Shown: one piece after another, positions 5,360 to 13,129 of the stretch
Numbering within the stretch: the first letter of the stretch is position 1
Layout of the letters: every line of letters starts with the position of its first letter
From: Candidatus Niyogiibacteriota bacterium
GTDB taxonomy: Bacteria; Patescibacteriota; Minisyncoccia; 1-14-0-10-42-19
Reading direction: 5' to 3'
Length of the DNA stretch: 15,867 bases
Assembly (NCBI GenBank): GCA_016204155.1
Contig: JACQLG010000007.1
Span: 1-15,867, forward strand
Position numbers and translations under genes: made by a program
Notes under the pieces: model-generated
Told to the model about the DNA's origin: nothing
Databases searched by the model: none
The model's input: the letters and a program-made list of their open reading frames with translations, nothing else

Positions 5360-6754
5360 ATGCGGACGTATGTGAAGGATATCCCCGAAAAAACGGGCAA
5401 AAATGTGACGCTTTTCGGATGGGTGGACGTCAGGCGCGATCACGGCAAACTTATTTTTATTGATCTTCGCGATGCGACGGGCATTGTGCAGGTTGTTTTT
5501 AATACGAAGGACGAAAATCTCTTGAAGGATGCCGACCGTCTGCGTCCCGAATGGGTGATTAAGATTGAAGGAGAAGTAAAAAAGCGCCCTGTTGGAATGG
5601 TCAATAAAGAGTTACCTACCGGGGATGTTGAAATAGAGGCATTGAGGTTTGATGTGCTTGCACAAGCCGCCTCGCCGCCCTTCGCGCTTGATACTGACGG
5701 AAAAGAGATAGGGGAGGAGAACCGCTTAGCGTATCGGTATCTTGATTTGCGTAGAACGCGCCTGCAAAAAAATCTTCGCTATCGAAGCGATTTTGTCCAG
5801 CATGTGCGCGATTTTTTACATGAAAAACACTTTGTAGAAATTGAAACCCCGCTTCTTACAAAATCAACACCTGAAGGATCGCGGGATTTTGTAGTGCCCT
5901 CTAGGTTGCAACCCGGACATTTCTATGCGCTTCCACAATCACCCCAACAATATAAACAAATGCTCATGGTTGCTGGGTTTGAGAAATATTTTCAGATTGC
6001 GCGAGCGCTTCGCGACGAAGATCCGCGGGCAGATCGAGGATTTGAACATTCGCAAGTTGATCTTGAAATGAGTTTTGTTGGACGGGATGATGTAATGCAA
6101 CTTGTCGAACAGCTTGTTCTCTATGCGGTTGGAAAGATGGATGGGAAAGTGAAGGAAAGCCCGTTCCCAGTATTTTCTTATCAGGATGCAATGAAAAAAT
6201 TCGGCGCGGATAAGTTTGATGTGCGAAGCGATGAGGAGAAAAAGAAAAATATGCTTTCGTTTGCCTGGGTGGTAGATTTCCCGGTATTTGAAAAAGATGC
6301 GGAAGGACGCTGGACATACAGCCATAATCCGTTTACGGCACCGCGCGCCGAAGATGAACAAAATCTTCTGCAGAAAAAAAATATCGAAAATCTTATCTCG
6401 CTTCAATACGATCTTGTGTGTAACGGGCATGAGGTGGGAGGAGGCGGTATTCGTATTCATACGTCTGACATGCTGCGTGCGGTATTTGAAATTATTGGCC
6501 ACGCCCCTGGTGCCATCGAAAAACAATTCGGGCATATGCTCCGTGCATTTCAATACGGGGCGCCTCCCCATGGCGGTATCGCACTTGGCATTGAACGCCT
6601 TCTTATGACTCTTCTTAATGAAGAATATATCCGCGAAGTACAGGCATTTCCCATGACTGCTGGAGGACGCACCGCAGTAATGGACGCTCCATCGGAATTG
6701 AGCAGCGATCAATTAAAAGAATTAGGAATTGAAATCAGGAAGAAATCAAAATGA
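5360..6754 (+). CDS. aspS: Aspartyl-tRNA synthetase lacking the GAD insertion domain, probably non-discriminating
   Basis: Class II synthetase charging tRNA-Asp (and perhaps tRNA-Asn) with aspartate. The start at 5360 (MRTYVKDI...) is chosen because homology begins there; an upstream in-frame TTG at 5321 adds 13 unlike residues. The protein has 464 residues, against about 590 for typical bacterial AspRS. The N-terminal OB anticodon-binding domain (about 3-100) contains GWVDVRRDHGKLIFIDLRD. The catalytic core has motif 1 (FVEIETPLL, 158-166), motif 2 (FEKYFQIARALRDEDPRADR, 207-226) and motif 3 (ALGIERLLM, 408-416). Between AMKKFGADKFDVR and WVVDFPVFE only about a dozen residues (289-300) remain where bacterial enzymes carry the roughly 100-residue GAD domain. 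His28 in RRDHG is the residue linked to non-discriminating AspRS; discriminating forms have Leu. The stop overlaps the scpA start by 4 nt (ATGA). Confidence 0.95.
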   Translation: MRTYVKDIPEKTGKNVTLFGWVDVRRDHGKLIFIDLRDATGIVQVVFNTKDENLLKDADRLRPEWVIKIEGEVKKRPVGMVNKELPTGDVEIEALRFDVLAQAASPPFALDTDGKEIGEENRLAYRYLDLRRTRLQKNLRYRSDFVQHVRDFLHEKHFVEIETPLLTKSTPEGSRDFVVPSRLQPGHFYALPQSPQQYKQMLMVAGFEKYFQIARALRDEDPRADRGFEHSQVDLEMSFVGRDDVMQLVEQLVLYAVGKMDGKVKESPFPVFSYQDAMKKFGADKFDVRSDEEKKKNMLSFAWVVDFPVFEKDAEGRWTYSHNPFTAPRAEDEQNLLQKKNIENLISLQYDLVCNGHEVGGGGIRIHTSDMLRAVFEIIGHAPGAIEKQFGHMLRAFQYGAPPHGGIALGIERLLMTLLNEEYIREVQAFPMTAGGRTAVMDAPSELSSDQLKELGIEIRKKSK

Positions 6755-7461
6755 CGGTCTATCACATACAAACGGAAAAATTTTCAGGTCCCTTGGATAT
6801 GCTCCTCTCTATGATTGAAGATCGTACGTTATCTATCAATGAAGTTTCTCTTTCTCGAATTACGGGCGATTATATTGCACACGTCCGTACGCTTGAAGAC
6901 TTGCCGGAACGCGAAGTATCGCAGTTTTTGGTGATTGCCGCGACTTTGATGCTGATTAAGTCGCGCTCTCTTTTGCCGGGATTGCGATTGGATGAAGAGG
7001 AAGAAGCGGATATCGAAGAATTACAAGACAGGCTCCGGCAATTGAAAGAATTCCGGCGACTTTCAAAAAATATCACAGACTTTGCGTCGCGCAGAGAACG
7101 GATGTACGCGCGCACTACGTTATACGGATTTGAGAGGGGTTTTTATCCGCCGGAAGGATTTGGGTATGCCGATATCCTAACCGCGGCAGAAGCGATTATT
7201 GCGCGCCTTCCGAAAGAAGCATCGCTTCCGGAAAAAATCATTGAAAGAGTCATTACTCTTGAGGAGAAAATTGAAGAGTTGCGCGTGCGTATTCAGGAGA
7301 GCGTCACTATCGGATTTGGCGCATTGTCCGCGAAAAAAGATAAAATTGAAGTGATCGTCAACTTCTTAGCGCTTCTGGAATTATTAAAAGAAGGAATTAT
7401 TTTTGCGGAACAAAAAGGTTTGTTTTCCGATATTGCTATGCGCCACGTCCATAACAAATAA
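6751..7461 (+). CDS. scpA: Segregation and condensation protein A (kleisin)
   Basis: Kleisin subunit of the SMC-ScpAB condensin, which bridges the SMC heads and compacts the chromosome for segregation. The 236-residue protein opens with the family signature FSGPLDMLLSMIEDRTLSINEVSLSRIT-type sequence (residues 9-36), then the LVIAATLMLIKSRSLLPG helix (about 64-81), an acidic EEEEADIEELQDRLRQLKEF stretch, and a C-terminal winged-helix part ending VIVNFLALLELLKEGII. Length and domain order are normal. It overlaps aspS by 4 nt and is followed after 2 nt by scpB, so all three are probably co-transcribed. A weak AGGAAG ribosome site precedes it inside aspS. No smc gene is in the window. Confidence 0.95.
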   Translation: MTVYHIQTEKFSGPLDMLLSMIEDRTLSINEVSLSRITGDYIAHVRTLEDLPEREVSQFLVIAATLMLIKSRSLLPGLRLDEEEEADIEELQDRLRQLKEFRRLSKNITDFASRRERMYARTTLYGFERGFYPPEGFGYADILTAAEAIIARLPKEASLPEKIIERVITLEEKIEELRVRIQESVTIGFGALSAKKDKIEVIVNFLALLELLKEGIIFAEQKGLFSDIAMRHVHNK

Positions 7462-7463
7462 TT

Positions 7464-8006
7464 ATGGCATTAGAGCAAACAATCGAATCATTATTGTTCG
7501 TACTCGGAGAACCGCAGAGTATAAAAAAATTAGCGCAGTTAACACAAAAGGATGAAAAAGAGATACACGAGGCGCTTGAGGGACTGCGAAAATCACTTGA
7601 AGGCAGGGGAATTCGCTTGGTGTTTATGGAGAATGCGGTCGGTTTGGTGACTTCACCCGAATCCGCGCTAGCAGTAGGAGAGGTCATGAAAGAGGAATTT
7701 TCGGGCGATTTGAGCAGGGCCGCGTCCGAAACCCTTGCCATCATTGTGTATAAAGGGCCTCTTTCGCGATCTGATATTGATTATATCCGCGGCGTTAATT
7801 CAACCTTTACGCTTAGGAATTTATTGATACGGGGATTGGTTGAGCGCACGCCGAATCCGAAAGATGCGCGCTCGTATCTCTATAAGCCGTCCATTGATCT
7901 GCTCAAGCTTTTCGGTATTTCCAGGATTGAAGATGTTCCCGAATTCGAAGAATTCCACGAGAAAATGAGCGTGCCGGAAGAGAAAGAAGAGAAAAGAGAA
8001 GAATAA
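7464..8006 (+). CDS. scpB: Segregation and condensation protein B
   Basis: Winged-helix partner of ScpA; a ScpB dimer binds the kleisin linker in SMC-ScpAB. The 180-residue protein has the expected tandem winged helices: ALEQTIESLLFVLGEPQSIKKLA at the N-terminus, LSRAASETLAIIVYKGPLSRSDIDYIRGVNS in the middle (the family hallmark, about 74-104) and LLIRGLVERTPNPKDARSYLY. It ends in a highly charged tail (EEKEEKREE). It starts 2 nt after scpA with no visible ribosome site, so translation probably depends on coupling. A perfect 24-bp palindrome follows the stop codon by 5 nt. Confidence 0.95.
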   Translation: MALEQTIESLLFVLGEPQSIKKLAQLTQKDEKEIHEALEGLRKSLEGRGIRLVFMENAVGLVTSPESALAVGEVMKEEFSGDLSRAASETLAIIVYKGPLSRSDIDYIRGVNSTFTLRNLLIRGLVERTPNPKDARSYLYKPSIDLLKLFGISRIEDVPEFEEFHEKMSVPEEKEEKREE

Positions 8007-8011
8007 ATATC

Positions 8012-8035
8012 TCTCTAATTCGCGCGAATTAGAGA
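8012..8035. terminator. Perfect 24-bp palindrome between scpB and the Nudix gene
   Basis: Each half is TCTCTAATTCGC and its complement, centred at 8023/8024. As RNA it makes a 10-bp stem with a 4-nt loop. It is followed by TTAGTTTATA, only a loose T-rich tail, so it is a mediocre terminator. The perfect symmetry also suits a dimeric repressor site controlling the Nudix-to-mrdA run that starts 25 nt later. Confidence 0.5.
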
Positions 8036-8059
8036 TTAGTTTATACATATATAGATGTT

Positions 8060-8503
8060 ATGGAAAATAATATACAAAGCAAGGGGGCAACATTTATAGC
8101 GTTGCGTCCTGATGGTACTATGCTCATGCAATTACGAGATGAAAATTGCAAGATGTATCCCGGTGAGTGGACTTTTCCTGGCGGGGCGTGCGACGGCGAT
8201 GAAGATCCGCTTACTGCCGCGGTGCGTGAAGCGAAGGAAGAATACGATCTGCAATTAGATGAACACAGTGGCGAATTGCTAATGCAGTATGAGGCTCCAT
8301 ATAATAACAACTTGGTTGAATATGTGTATATGTTTCCAGTAACATATGAACAAAGTCCAGTATTAAGAGAAGGTGCTGATATGAAATGGATGGATCTTGA
8401 TGAAATTAAACACGTCCAAGTCGGTTTTCATAAGAAAGAAATTGTTGTGCCAAAGCTGGAAGCATTTTTACTACGACGGCAAGAACTAAAAACAACGTCA
8501 TGA
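8060..8503 (+). CDS. Nudix hydrolase domain protein
   Basis: Likely hydrolyses a nucleoside diphosphate-linked compound, for example an oxidised nucleotide; the substrate is unknown. The protein has 147 residues, a single Nudix fold. The Nudix box G-x5-E-x7-REUxEExGU is found as GGACDGDEDPLTAAVREAKEEYDL (about 41-64). The metal-binding E-x7-RE-x2-EE residues are intact, but the final Gly is replaced by Asp. WTFPGG precedes the box, as in MutT-type enzymes. The ATG at 8060 has no ribosome site; AT-rich TATACATATATA (8042-8053) just upstream could hold a -10 box. Its end overlaps the carboxypeptidase start by 4 nt, so it leads a peptidoglycan-gene run. A role in cell-wall metabolism is not implied by its sequence. 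Confidence 0.88.
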   Translation: MENNIQSKGATFIALRPDGTMLMQLRDENCKMYPGEWTFPGGACDGDEDPLTAAVREAKEEYDLQLDEHSGELLMQYEAPYNNNLVEYVYMFPVTYEQSPVLREGADMKWMDLDEIKHVQVGFHKKEIVVPKLEAFLLRRQELKTTS

Positions 8504-9471
8504 AATTATTTTTTGTGACACTTATTCTAGTGTTTCTTGCTGGATTTTTGATGCAGGCGCCGTTTGAAAGGTTAAAAAATAAAGCATTCTTGGTGGCTGG
8601 GATTCAGTCGGCAGAAGAGCAAAAAAAAATGGAAGAAACATTGGAGGAGAAGCGGCGCGCGATTTTTAATGCTATTGCGCTTGAGGCAGAAGCGGTGATT
8701 GTCCGTGAATATCCGGGGGGAGCAGTTCTTTTTGAGAAGAATGCCGATGAAGCGCGTCCTTTGGCGAGTCTTGCAAAATTAATGACGGCATTCATAGCGG
8801 CAGACATTACCCAGCGCAATACATCCCCGTTTTCGTATGTCGTTCCGATAACAGAGCGGGCGGTTCTTCAGGAAGGGGATTCACGCCTTCTGATCGGTGA
8901 GGATTTTTTGCTTCCTGATCTTTCCGATATTATGCTGCTTGATTCGTCAAACGATGCGGCATACGCTCTGGCTCTATTCGCTGGAATGAAACTTTTTGAT
9001 GCGCCTATTGGGGAAGAATTTGCCATTCGGGCATTCGTTTCTCTCATGAATACAAAAAAAGAAGTATTGGGATTGCCAAGTTTATATTTCTGGAATCCGA
9101 CCGGGCTTGATAGGGAAGAAGAGTTCGCTCCCGGCGCCGTAGGAAGCGCGCGTGATGTCGTGGAACTTTTCGACGCTCTTATGCGCGCCTACCCGGCAGT
9201 CATTGAAAAAACGAATCGTCCGGCGGTCTCTATCCCTTCTTCCGTAACAACTCATACGTTTACCAATACGAATATCCTTGCTACTCCATTGCCCGGACTG
9301 GTTGCTTCAAAAACAGGCTTTACCGATCTTGCGGGCGGGAATCTCGCAGTCGTTATCGATATTGCTCCCGGCAGATCTGTTATGATAGTAGTATTAGGAT
9401 CTACGTCTGACGGACGGTTTGAGGACGCCCTGGAACTCTATAATGCTTTGATTGAATATTATAAAGAATAA
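8500..9471 (+). CDS. D-alanyl-D-alanine carboxypeptidase (S11 family, PBP5/6-like)
   Basis: Low-molecular-mass penicillin-binding protein that trims the terminal D-Ala of peptidoglycan stem peptides outside the membrane. The 323-residue protein starts with a hydrophobic segment (about 3-19), an uncleaved anchor or signal peptide; no clear cleavage site or lipobox is seen. A charged helix (about 38-60) follows, then the catalytic domain. Active-site motifs are SLAK (Ser90, Lys93), SSN (149-151) and KTG (271-273, in ASKTGFTDLAGGNL). It ends soon after the catalytic domain, so the C-terminal beta domain and amphipathic anchor of E. coli PBP5 (about 403 residues) are missing, and the N-terminal helix probably anchors it. 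It overlaps the Nudix gene by 4 nt and is 3 nt from mraY, which suggests one transcript. No ribosome site is visible. Confidence 0.92.
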   Translation: MKLFFVTLILVFLAGFLMQAPFERLKNKAFLVAGIQSAEEQKKMEETLEEKRRAIFNAIALEAEAVIVREYPGGAVLFEKNADEARPLASLAKLMTAFIAADITQRNTSPFSYVVPITERAVLQEGDSRLLIGEDFLLPDLSDIMLLDSSNDAAYALALFAGMKLFDAPIGEEFAIRAFVSLMNTKKEVLGLPSLYFWNPTGLDREEEFAPGAVGSARDVVELFDALMRAYPAVIEKTNRPAVSIPSSVTTHTFTNTNILATPLPGLVASKTGFTDLAGGNLAVVIDIAPGRSVMIVVLGSTSDGRFEDALELYNALIEYYKE

Positions 9472-9474
9472 GAC

Positions 9475-10533
9475 ATGGTTTTAAATGTTCTAAAAGTATT
9501 CGGACTTTCGACTCTCGCGTTTTTTATCGGGATTATTTTTGCCCCTATCCTTTCGCATTATTTATATAAATATAAGATGTGGCGAAAGGAAGTGCGGCAG
9601 TTCGCGCCGGACGGCGCGCGCACGCCCATTTTTGCCGAATTGCATAAGGATCGCGAACGGGCCGTTCCGCGCGCGGGAGGACTTCTTATTTGGGGTATTG
9701 TTCTTTTTGTAAGCGCGCTTTTTTTTGTGCTTGCATATCTTTTCCCTTTCTCCGACATTTTGGACAAATTAAATTTTGTGAGCAGGTCTCAAACGTGGCT
9801 GCCGCTCTTTACATTGGTCGCGGCTTCATTGGTAGGGCTTGCAGATGATGTTTTTCAGGCATATGGGAAAGGAAAGTATATTGCCGGAGGTATGCGCTTC
9901 ACAAGACGTTTGATGCTGATAGGTTGTATTGCCGCGGTCGGCGCATATTGGTTTTATTTTAAACTGGACGTTTCCTCAATCTTTATTCCTTTTTTCGGGG
10001 ATGTGGGGATTGGATTTTTGTTCCCGTTATTTTTTGTATTTGTTATGATCGCGACATTCAGCGGGGGAGTCATAGATGGGCTTGATGGGCTTGCGGCCGG
10101 CACCATTGTCGCGTCATTCGCCGCATTCGGCGGGATAGCATATTTTCAGAGTCAGATTGATATTGCGGCATTTATCGGAGTCCTTATAGGCGCGATTTTG
10201 GCATTTTTATGGTTTAATATTCCGCCGGCGCGGTTTTATTTGGGCGAAACCGGAATGATGGGCTTATCGACAACGCTTACGGTTATCGCATTCCTTACAA
10301 ACGCGGCCCTTGTCATTCCTATTATCGCGCTTCCTCTTACGGTTGCAGCGCTTTCTTCATTTCTCCAGCTTTTTTGGAAGAAGTTTTTCGGACGGAAGCT
10401 TTTTTTAGTGGCGCCAATACATCACTATTTTGAGGCAAAAGGATGGCCGGCATATCAGGTGACTATGCGTTTTTGGATCATTGGCGTTGTATTCGCGATC
10501 CTAGGCATGGTTATTGTTCTCATTGGGAGATAA
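9475..10533 (+). CDS. mraY: Phospho-N-acetylmuramoyl-pentapeptide-transferase, divergent MraY
   Basis: Integral membrane enzyme that moves phospho-MurNAc-pentapeptide from UDP to undecaprenyl phosphate, forming lipid I. The 352-residue protein has about ten hydrophobic helices. MraY hallmarks are the Mg-binding Asp pair in GLADD (124-125), DGLDGLA (201-207), ARFYLGETG (252-260), the PIHHYFE loop (314-320) and KGWPAYQVTMRFWII near the C-terminus. Two catalytic-site motifs differ from the usual form. The NxxNxxD motif reads FSGGVID, so both Asn are missing. GDTG/GDVG reads GETG, with Glu258 at the Asp position. The His-rich loop and DGLDG argue for MraY over WecA/TagO-type relatives. It sits between a carboxypeptidase and mrdA, not in a mur cluster. 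The gene starts 3 nt after its neighbour and is followed by mrdA after 5 nt. Confidence 0.88.
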   Translation: MVLNVLKVFGLSTLAFFIGIIFAPILSHYLYKYKMWRKEVRQFAPDGARTPIFAELHKDRERAVPRAGGLLIWGIVLFVSALFFVLAYLFPFSDILDKLNFVSRSQTWLPLFTLVAASLVGLADDVFQAYGKGKYIAGGMRFTRRLMLIGCIAAVGAYWFYFKLDVSSIFIPFFGDVGIGFLFPLFFVFVMIATFSGGVIDGLDGLAAGTIVASFAAFGGIAYFQSQIDIAAFIGVLIGAILAFLWFNIPPARFYLGETGMMGLSTTLTVIAFLTNAALVIPIIALPLTVAALSSFLQLFWKKFFGRKLFLVAPIHHYFEAKGWPAYQVTMRFWIIGVVFAILGMVIVLIGR

Positions 10534-10538
10534 TTCCT

Positions 10539-12443
10539 ATGTTTTGGTCAAAAAAAAATCCGCCTTCACTAGATTTTCGACGAACAAGGAAAAAACATGT
10601 TGAACTTTCACCTGATGAGATTTTCTTAGATTCACAGAATATTCCCGGTTTCGACCAAGGACAGATGGAAGGGCGGTTTGAGCGGCTTCTGGGGCGCCGC
10701 GTAGCATTGCTCCTTTTTGGGGTTTTTGTAATGATCGCTGGTGTTGTTTTTATTCGTCTATGGGATTTGCAGATATCGCGTGGCGATTCTTTTCGCGCGC
10801 GCGCGTTTTCAAACAGGATGGAACAGCATTCGCTTATCCCTGAGCGGGGTGTCATTACGGATATGTACGGAAAAGAGCTTGCATGGAACGAGCCGCGCTT
10901 CCATGTCGTCATTAATTCAAGCGCTCTCAGAGATTCGTACGATGAAATTACCCGTATTCTTTCCCGGAAAGAAGCTGATTTGCTGTATAAAAAATTAGAA
11001 GATGTTAGCGTGCTATCAGCCGACGTTATAATTGCTAATGGCCTGACATGGGACGATGCGAATATTTTTATTGCTCAAGAGCCCCATATTCCTTTTCGGA
11101 TTGAAGCGTCTTCCGTACGGCGTTATACAACACGGAGAGGATTCTCCCATGTAATAGGATATACAGGGTACGCCGACGATGAAAATTCTTCTTTTCTTTT
11201 TTTGAACAGTAAAGTAGGGAAAAGCGGAGTAGAGAAATATTTTGACAGCATTCTTCGGGGATCGACAGGCGTCCGTCTTGTTGAACTGGATGCGAAAGGA
11301 GATATTGTATCTGAAAGCATTGAAGACCTTCCGCACAATGGCGCTTCCATCGCCCTTACTATTGATGCGGAGATGCAGTCCGAATTATACCGGATACTTG
11401 CAGGTATTGCGGATGAGCGCGGTTTCCAAGGAGGCGCAGGCATTGTGCTGGATGTCAGAAGCGGCGCGCTTCGGTCGGTAGTAAGCGTCCCCGAATTTGA
11501 CGCAAATGTATTCAACGAAGGGCTGACAGAGGATGCATTTGCCTTGCTTGAAAATGATCCTCGCGCTCCGTTCTTTTTCCGCGCATTTGAAGGACGCTAT
11601 ATTCCCGGTTCTGCCTTTAAACCTGTTGTGGCGCTTGCGGCACTCGCAGAAGGCATCATTTCGCCGGATAAGGAAATATTCAGTGCGGGAAGTATTTCCA
11701 TCCCGCATCCTTATATTGACGGGCAATTCAGTATTTTCCGGGATTGGAAAGCGCACGGATGGACTGATATGCGCCGTGCCCTCGCAGTATCGTCAGACGT
11801 GTATTTCTATACGATCGGCGGCGGGTATGAAGGCCAAAAGGGAGTTGGTGCAGAAAAGATAAATAAGTATGCGTTTCTTTTTGGGTTCGGCACTCCGGTG
11901 TTTTCAGGGATCATTAATGAAGAAGAGGGAATGGTTCCAGATCCCCGCGAACACGACTTCTGGAGGGTTGGAGATACATATAATTTCAGCATCGGGCAAG
12001 GAGGACTGGAGGTAACGCCTCTGCAGATGGCGCGCTTTGTCTCCATGATCGCGCGGAACGGCAGCGTGCCTGACATTCATTTCATACAGGACCCATACGA
12101 ATTGAACCGCGACATTACAAAGAACCGTCTTTCTGGTATTTCTCTTCCTCAAGAGTATTTCAGGATTATACAGGAAGGGATGCGTCTTGCGGTAACCCAA
12201 GGAACGGCGCAGGCTCTGTCGGGATTGGGGGTTACTATCGCTGGAAAGACCGGAACGGCCGAAGTTGGCGCGTCCAAAGTCAATTCATGGATTATTGGAT
12301 ATTTGCCGTATGACAACCCGACCATTGCGTTTGCTCTTGTGCTTGAAAGGGGGAATGAGACGAATTTGGTTGGGGCGGCTTCAGGTGCTCGAGAGCTTGT
12401 GGGTTGGATCATGCGGGAACGGCCGGAATATAGGGGAGAATGA
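10539..12443 (+). CDS. mrdA: Penicillin-binding protein 2 (elongation-type D,D-transpeptidase)
   Basis: Class B PBP that cross-links peptidoglycan during elongation with RodA. The start at 10539 is preferred over an in-frame ATG at 10443 inside mraY: a GGGAGA ribosome site lies 8 nt upstream, and the extra residues would overlap mraY by 90 nt. The protein has 634 residues: a cytoplasmic N-tail of about 53 residues, one membrane helix (about 55-73), the pedestal/dimer domain (IPERGVITDMYG, 100-111) and the transpeptidase domain. Active-site motifs are SAFK (Ser358, Lys361), SSD (418-420) and KTG (570-572, in AGKTGTAEVG). SxD in place of SxN is typical of PBP2 and favours MrdA over FtsI. It is the last gene of the run starting with the Nudix gene. 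No rodA is in the window, and no clear terminator follows. Confidence 0.93.
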   Translation: MFWSKKNPPSLDFRRTRKKHVELSPDEIFLDSQNIPGFDQGQMEGRFERLLGRRVALLLFGVFVMIAGVVFIRLWDLQISRGDSFRARAFSNRMEQHSLIPERGVITDMYGKELAWNEPRFHVVINSSALRDSYDEITRILSRKEADLLYKKLEDVSVLSADVIIANGLTWDDANIFIAQEPHIPFRIEASSVRRYTTRRGFSHVIGYTGYADDENSSFLFLNSKVGKSGVEKYFDSILRGSTGVRLVELDAKGDIVSESIEDLPHNGASIALTIDAEMQSELYRILAGIADERGFQGGAGIVLDVRSGALRSVVSVPEFDANVFNEGLTEDAFALLENDPRAPFFFRAFEGRYIPGSAFKPVVALAALAEGIISPDKEIFSAGSISIPHPYIDGQFSIFRDWKAHGWTDMRRALAVSSDVYFYTIGGGYEGQKGVGAEKINKYAFLFGFGTPVFSGIINEEEGMVPDPREHDFWRVGDTYNFSIGQGGLEVTPLQMARFVSMIARNGSVPDIHFIQDPYELNRDITKNRLSGISLPQEYFRIIQEGMRLAVTQGTAQALSGLGVTIAGKTGTAEVGASKVNSWIIGYLPYDNPTIAFALVLERGNETNLVGAASGARELVGWIMRERPEYRGE

Positions 12444-12450
12444 TCATGAC

Positions 12451-12459
12451 TTATCCACA
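12451..12459 (+). promoter_or_regulatory. Isolated DnaA-box match
   Basis: TTATCCACA is an exact consensus DnaA box, 8 nt after the mrdA stop. The 160-nt gap to greA otherwise holds only a weak bulged stem (12490-12514) and the greA promoter. A single 9-mer is expected by chance now and then; the same 9-mer occurs twice near 15290-15371. Confidence 0.3.
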
Positions 12460-12564
12460 ACAATATTTTTGACCATCACTGGCCTTTTGCGTAAAATCCA
12501 AATACAGATTTACGGGAATAAAATTGACGGAATAGTTCGAATAATGTCTTTTTATAAAAGATGA

Positions 12565-12592
12565 TTGACAAGTTGACATTCCCGCCTATACT
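12565..12592 (+). promoter_or_regulatory. Strong promoter of greA
   Basis: TTGACA (12565-12570), 16 nt, TATACT (12587-12592). The predicted start near 12599 is about 5 nt before the greA ATG, and there is no ribosome site, so the transcript should be essentially leaderless. A second TTGACA (12573-12578) is too close to the -10 box to serve it. Confidence 0.8.
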
Positions 12593-12603
12593 AGAAGACT
12601 TAT

Positions 12604-13119
12604 ATGGATAACGATATACAACCTGATAAAGAACTGTTGCCGTCTGAGAATCAGGATGACGGCGATTTGGAATATTTAAGCGAAGAAGGGTTTCGTAAAC
12701 TCAAGGAAGATCTTGAGGTGTTACGAACGAAAAAAAGGAAAGAAATCGCGAAGCGTTTGGAATACGCAAAGAGCTTGGGCGATTTGTCTGAAAACGCGGA
12801 ATACACCGAAGCGAAAATCATGCAGGAGGATAATGAGGCGCGTATTGCGGAATTTGAAGACACGTTGAGCAGGATGGTTCTTATTACGAAGCCGTCTACG
12901 CTTGCGGTTGCCGTCGGCTCAACCGTAAAAGTAGAGCGGCATGGGAGCGGCATAGAAGAATATATATTGGTTGGATCAGAGGAAGCCAATCCGCTTCTGC
13001 GTAAAATCTCGAACGAGTCTCCTCTCGGACGCGCATTTTTGGGGCGCAAAAAAGGAGAAAAAGTGGATGTGATGACGCCCCGCGGACTTCTGGCTTATAC
13101 TATTGTTGATATTGTATAA
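12604..13119 (+). CDS. greA: Transcription elongation factor GreA
   Basis: Enters the RNA polymerase secondary channel and stimulates cleavage of backtracked transcripts. The 171-residue protein has the N-terminal coiled-coil hairpin (about 24-97) with the acidic tip GDLSENAEYTEAK; Asp60 and Glu63 match the catalytic Asp41/Glu44 of E. coli. The C-terminal FKBP-like domain (about 100-171) ends with NPLLRKISNESPLGRAFLGRKKGEKVDV, a strong family signature. Compared with E. coli (158 residues) it has about 19 extra, mostly acidic or polar N-terminal residues before LEYLSEEGFRKL. A later start is not supported, because the promoter lies directly before the ATG at 12604. lysS follows after 10 nt and is probably co-transcribed, an arrangement found in many bacteria. 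Confidence 0.96.
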   Translation: MDNDIQPDKELLPSENQDDGDLEYLSEEGFRKLKEDLEVLRTKKRKEIAKRLEYAKSLGDLSENAEYTEAKIMQEDNEARIAEFEDTLSRMVLITKPSTLAVAVGSTVKVERHGSGIEEYILVGSEEANPLLRKISNESPLGRAFLGRKKGEKVDVMTPRGLLAYTIVDIV

Positions 13120-13120
13120 T
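13115..13120 (+). promoter_or_regulatory. Perfect -10 hexamer before lysS
   Basis: TATAAT (13115-13120) overlaps the greA stop codon and lies 9 nt before the lysS ATG. No convincing -35 box is found, so an internal leaderless promoter is only possible. The hexamer could be chance, because it is formed by Val-stop codons. Confidence 0.3.
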
Positions 13121-13129
13121 GAGTAGTAT

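Noticed and set aside
5939..6712. 257-residue open frame on the - strand inside aspS
   Set aside because: It is antisense to a clear synthetase gene, has no ribosome site and is not protein-like; a shadow frame.
10443..10538. 32-residue N-terminal extension of mrdA
   Set aside because: It overlaps the mraY C-terminus in another frame; a ribosome site supports the start at 10539.
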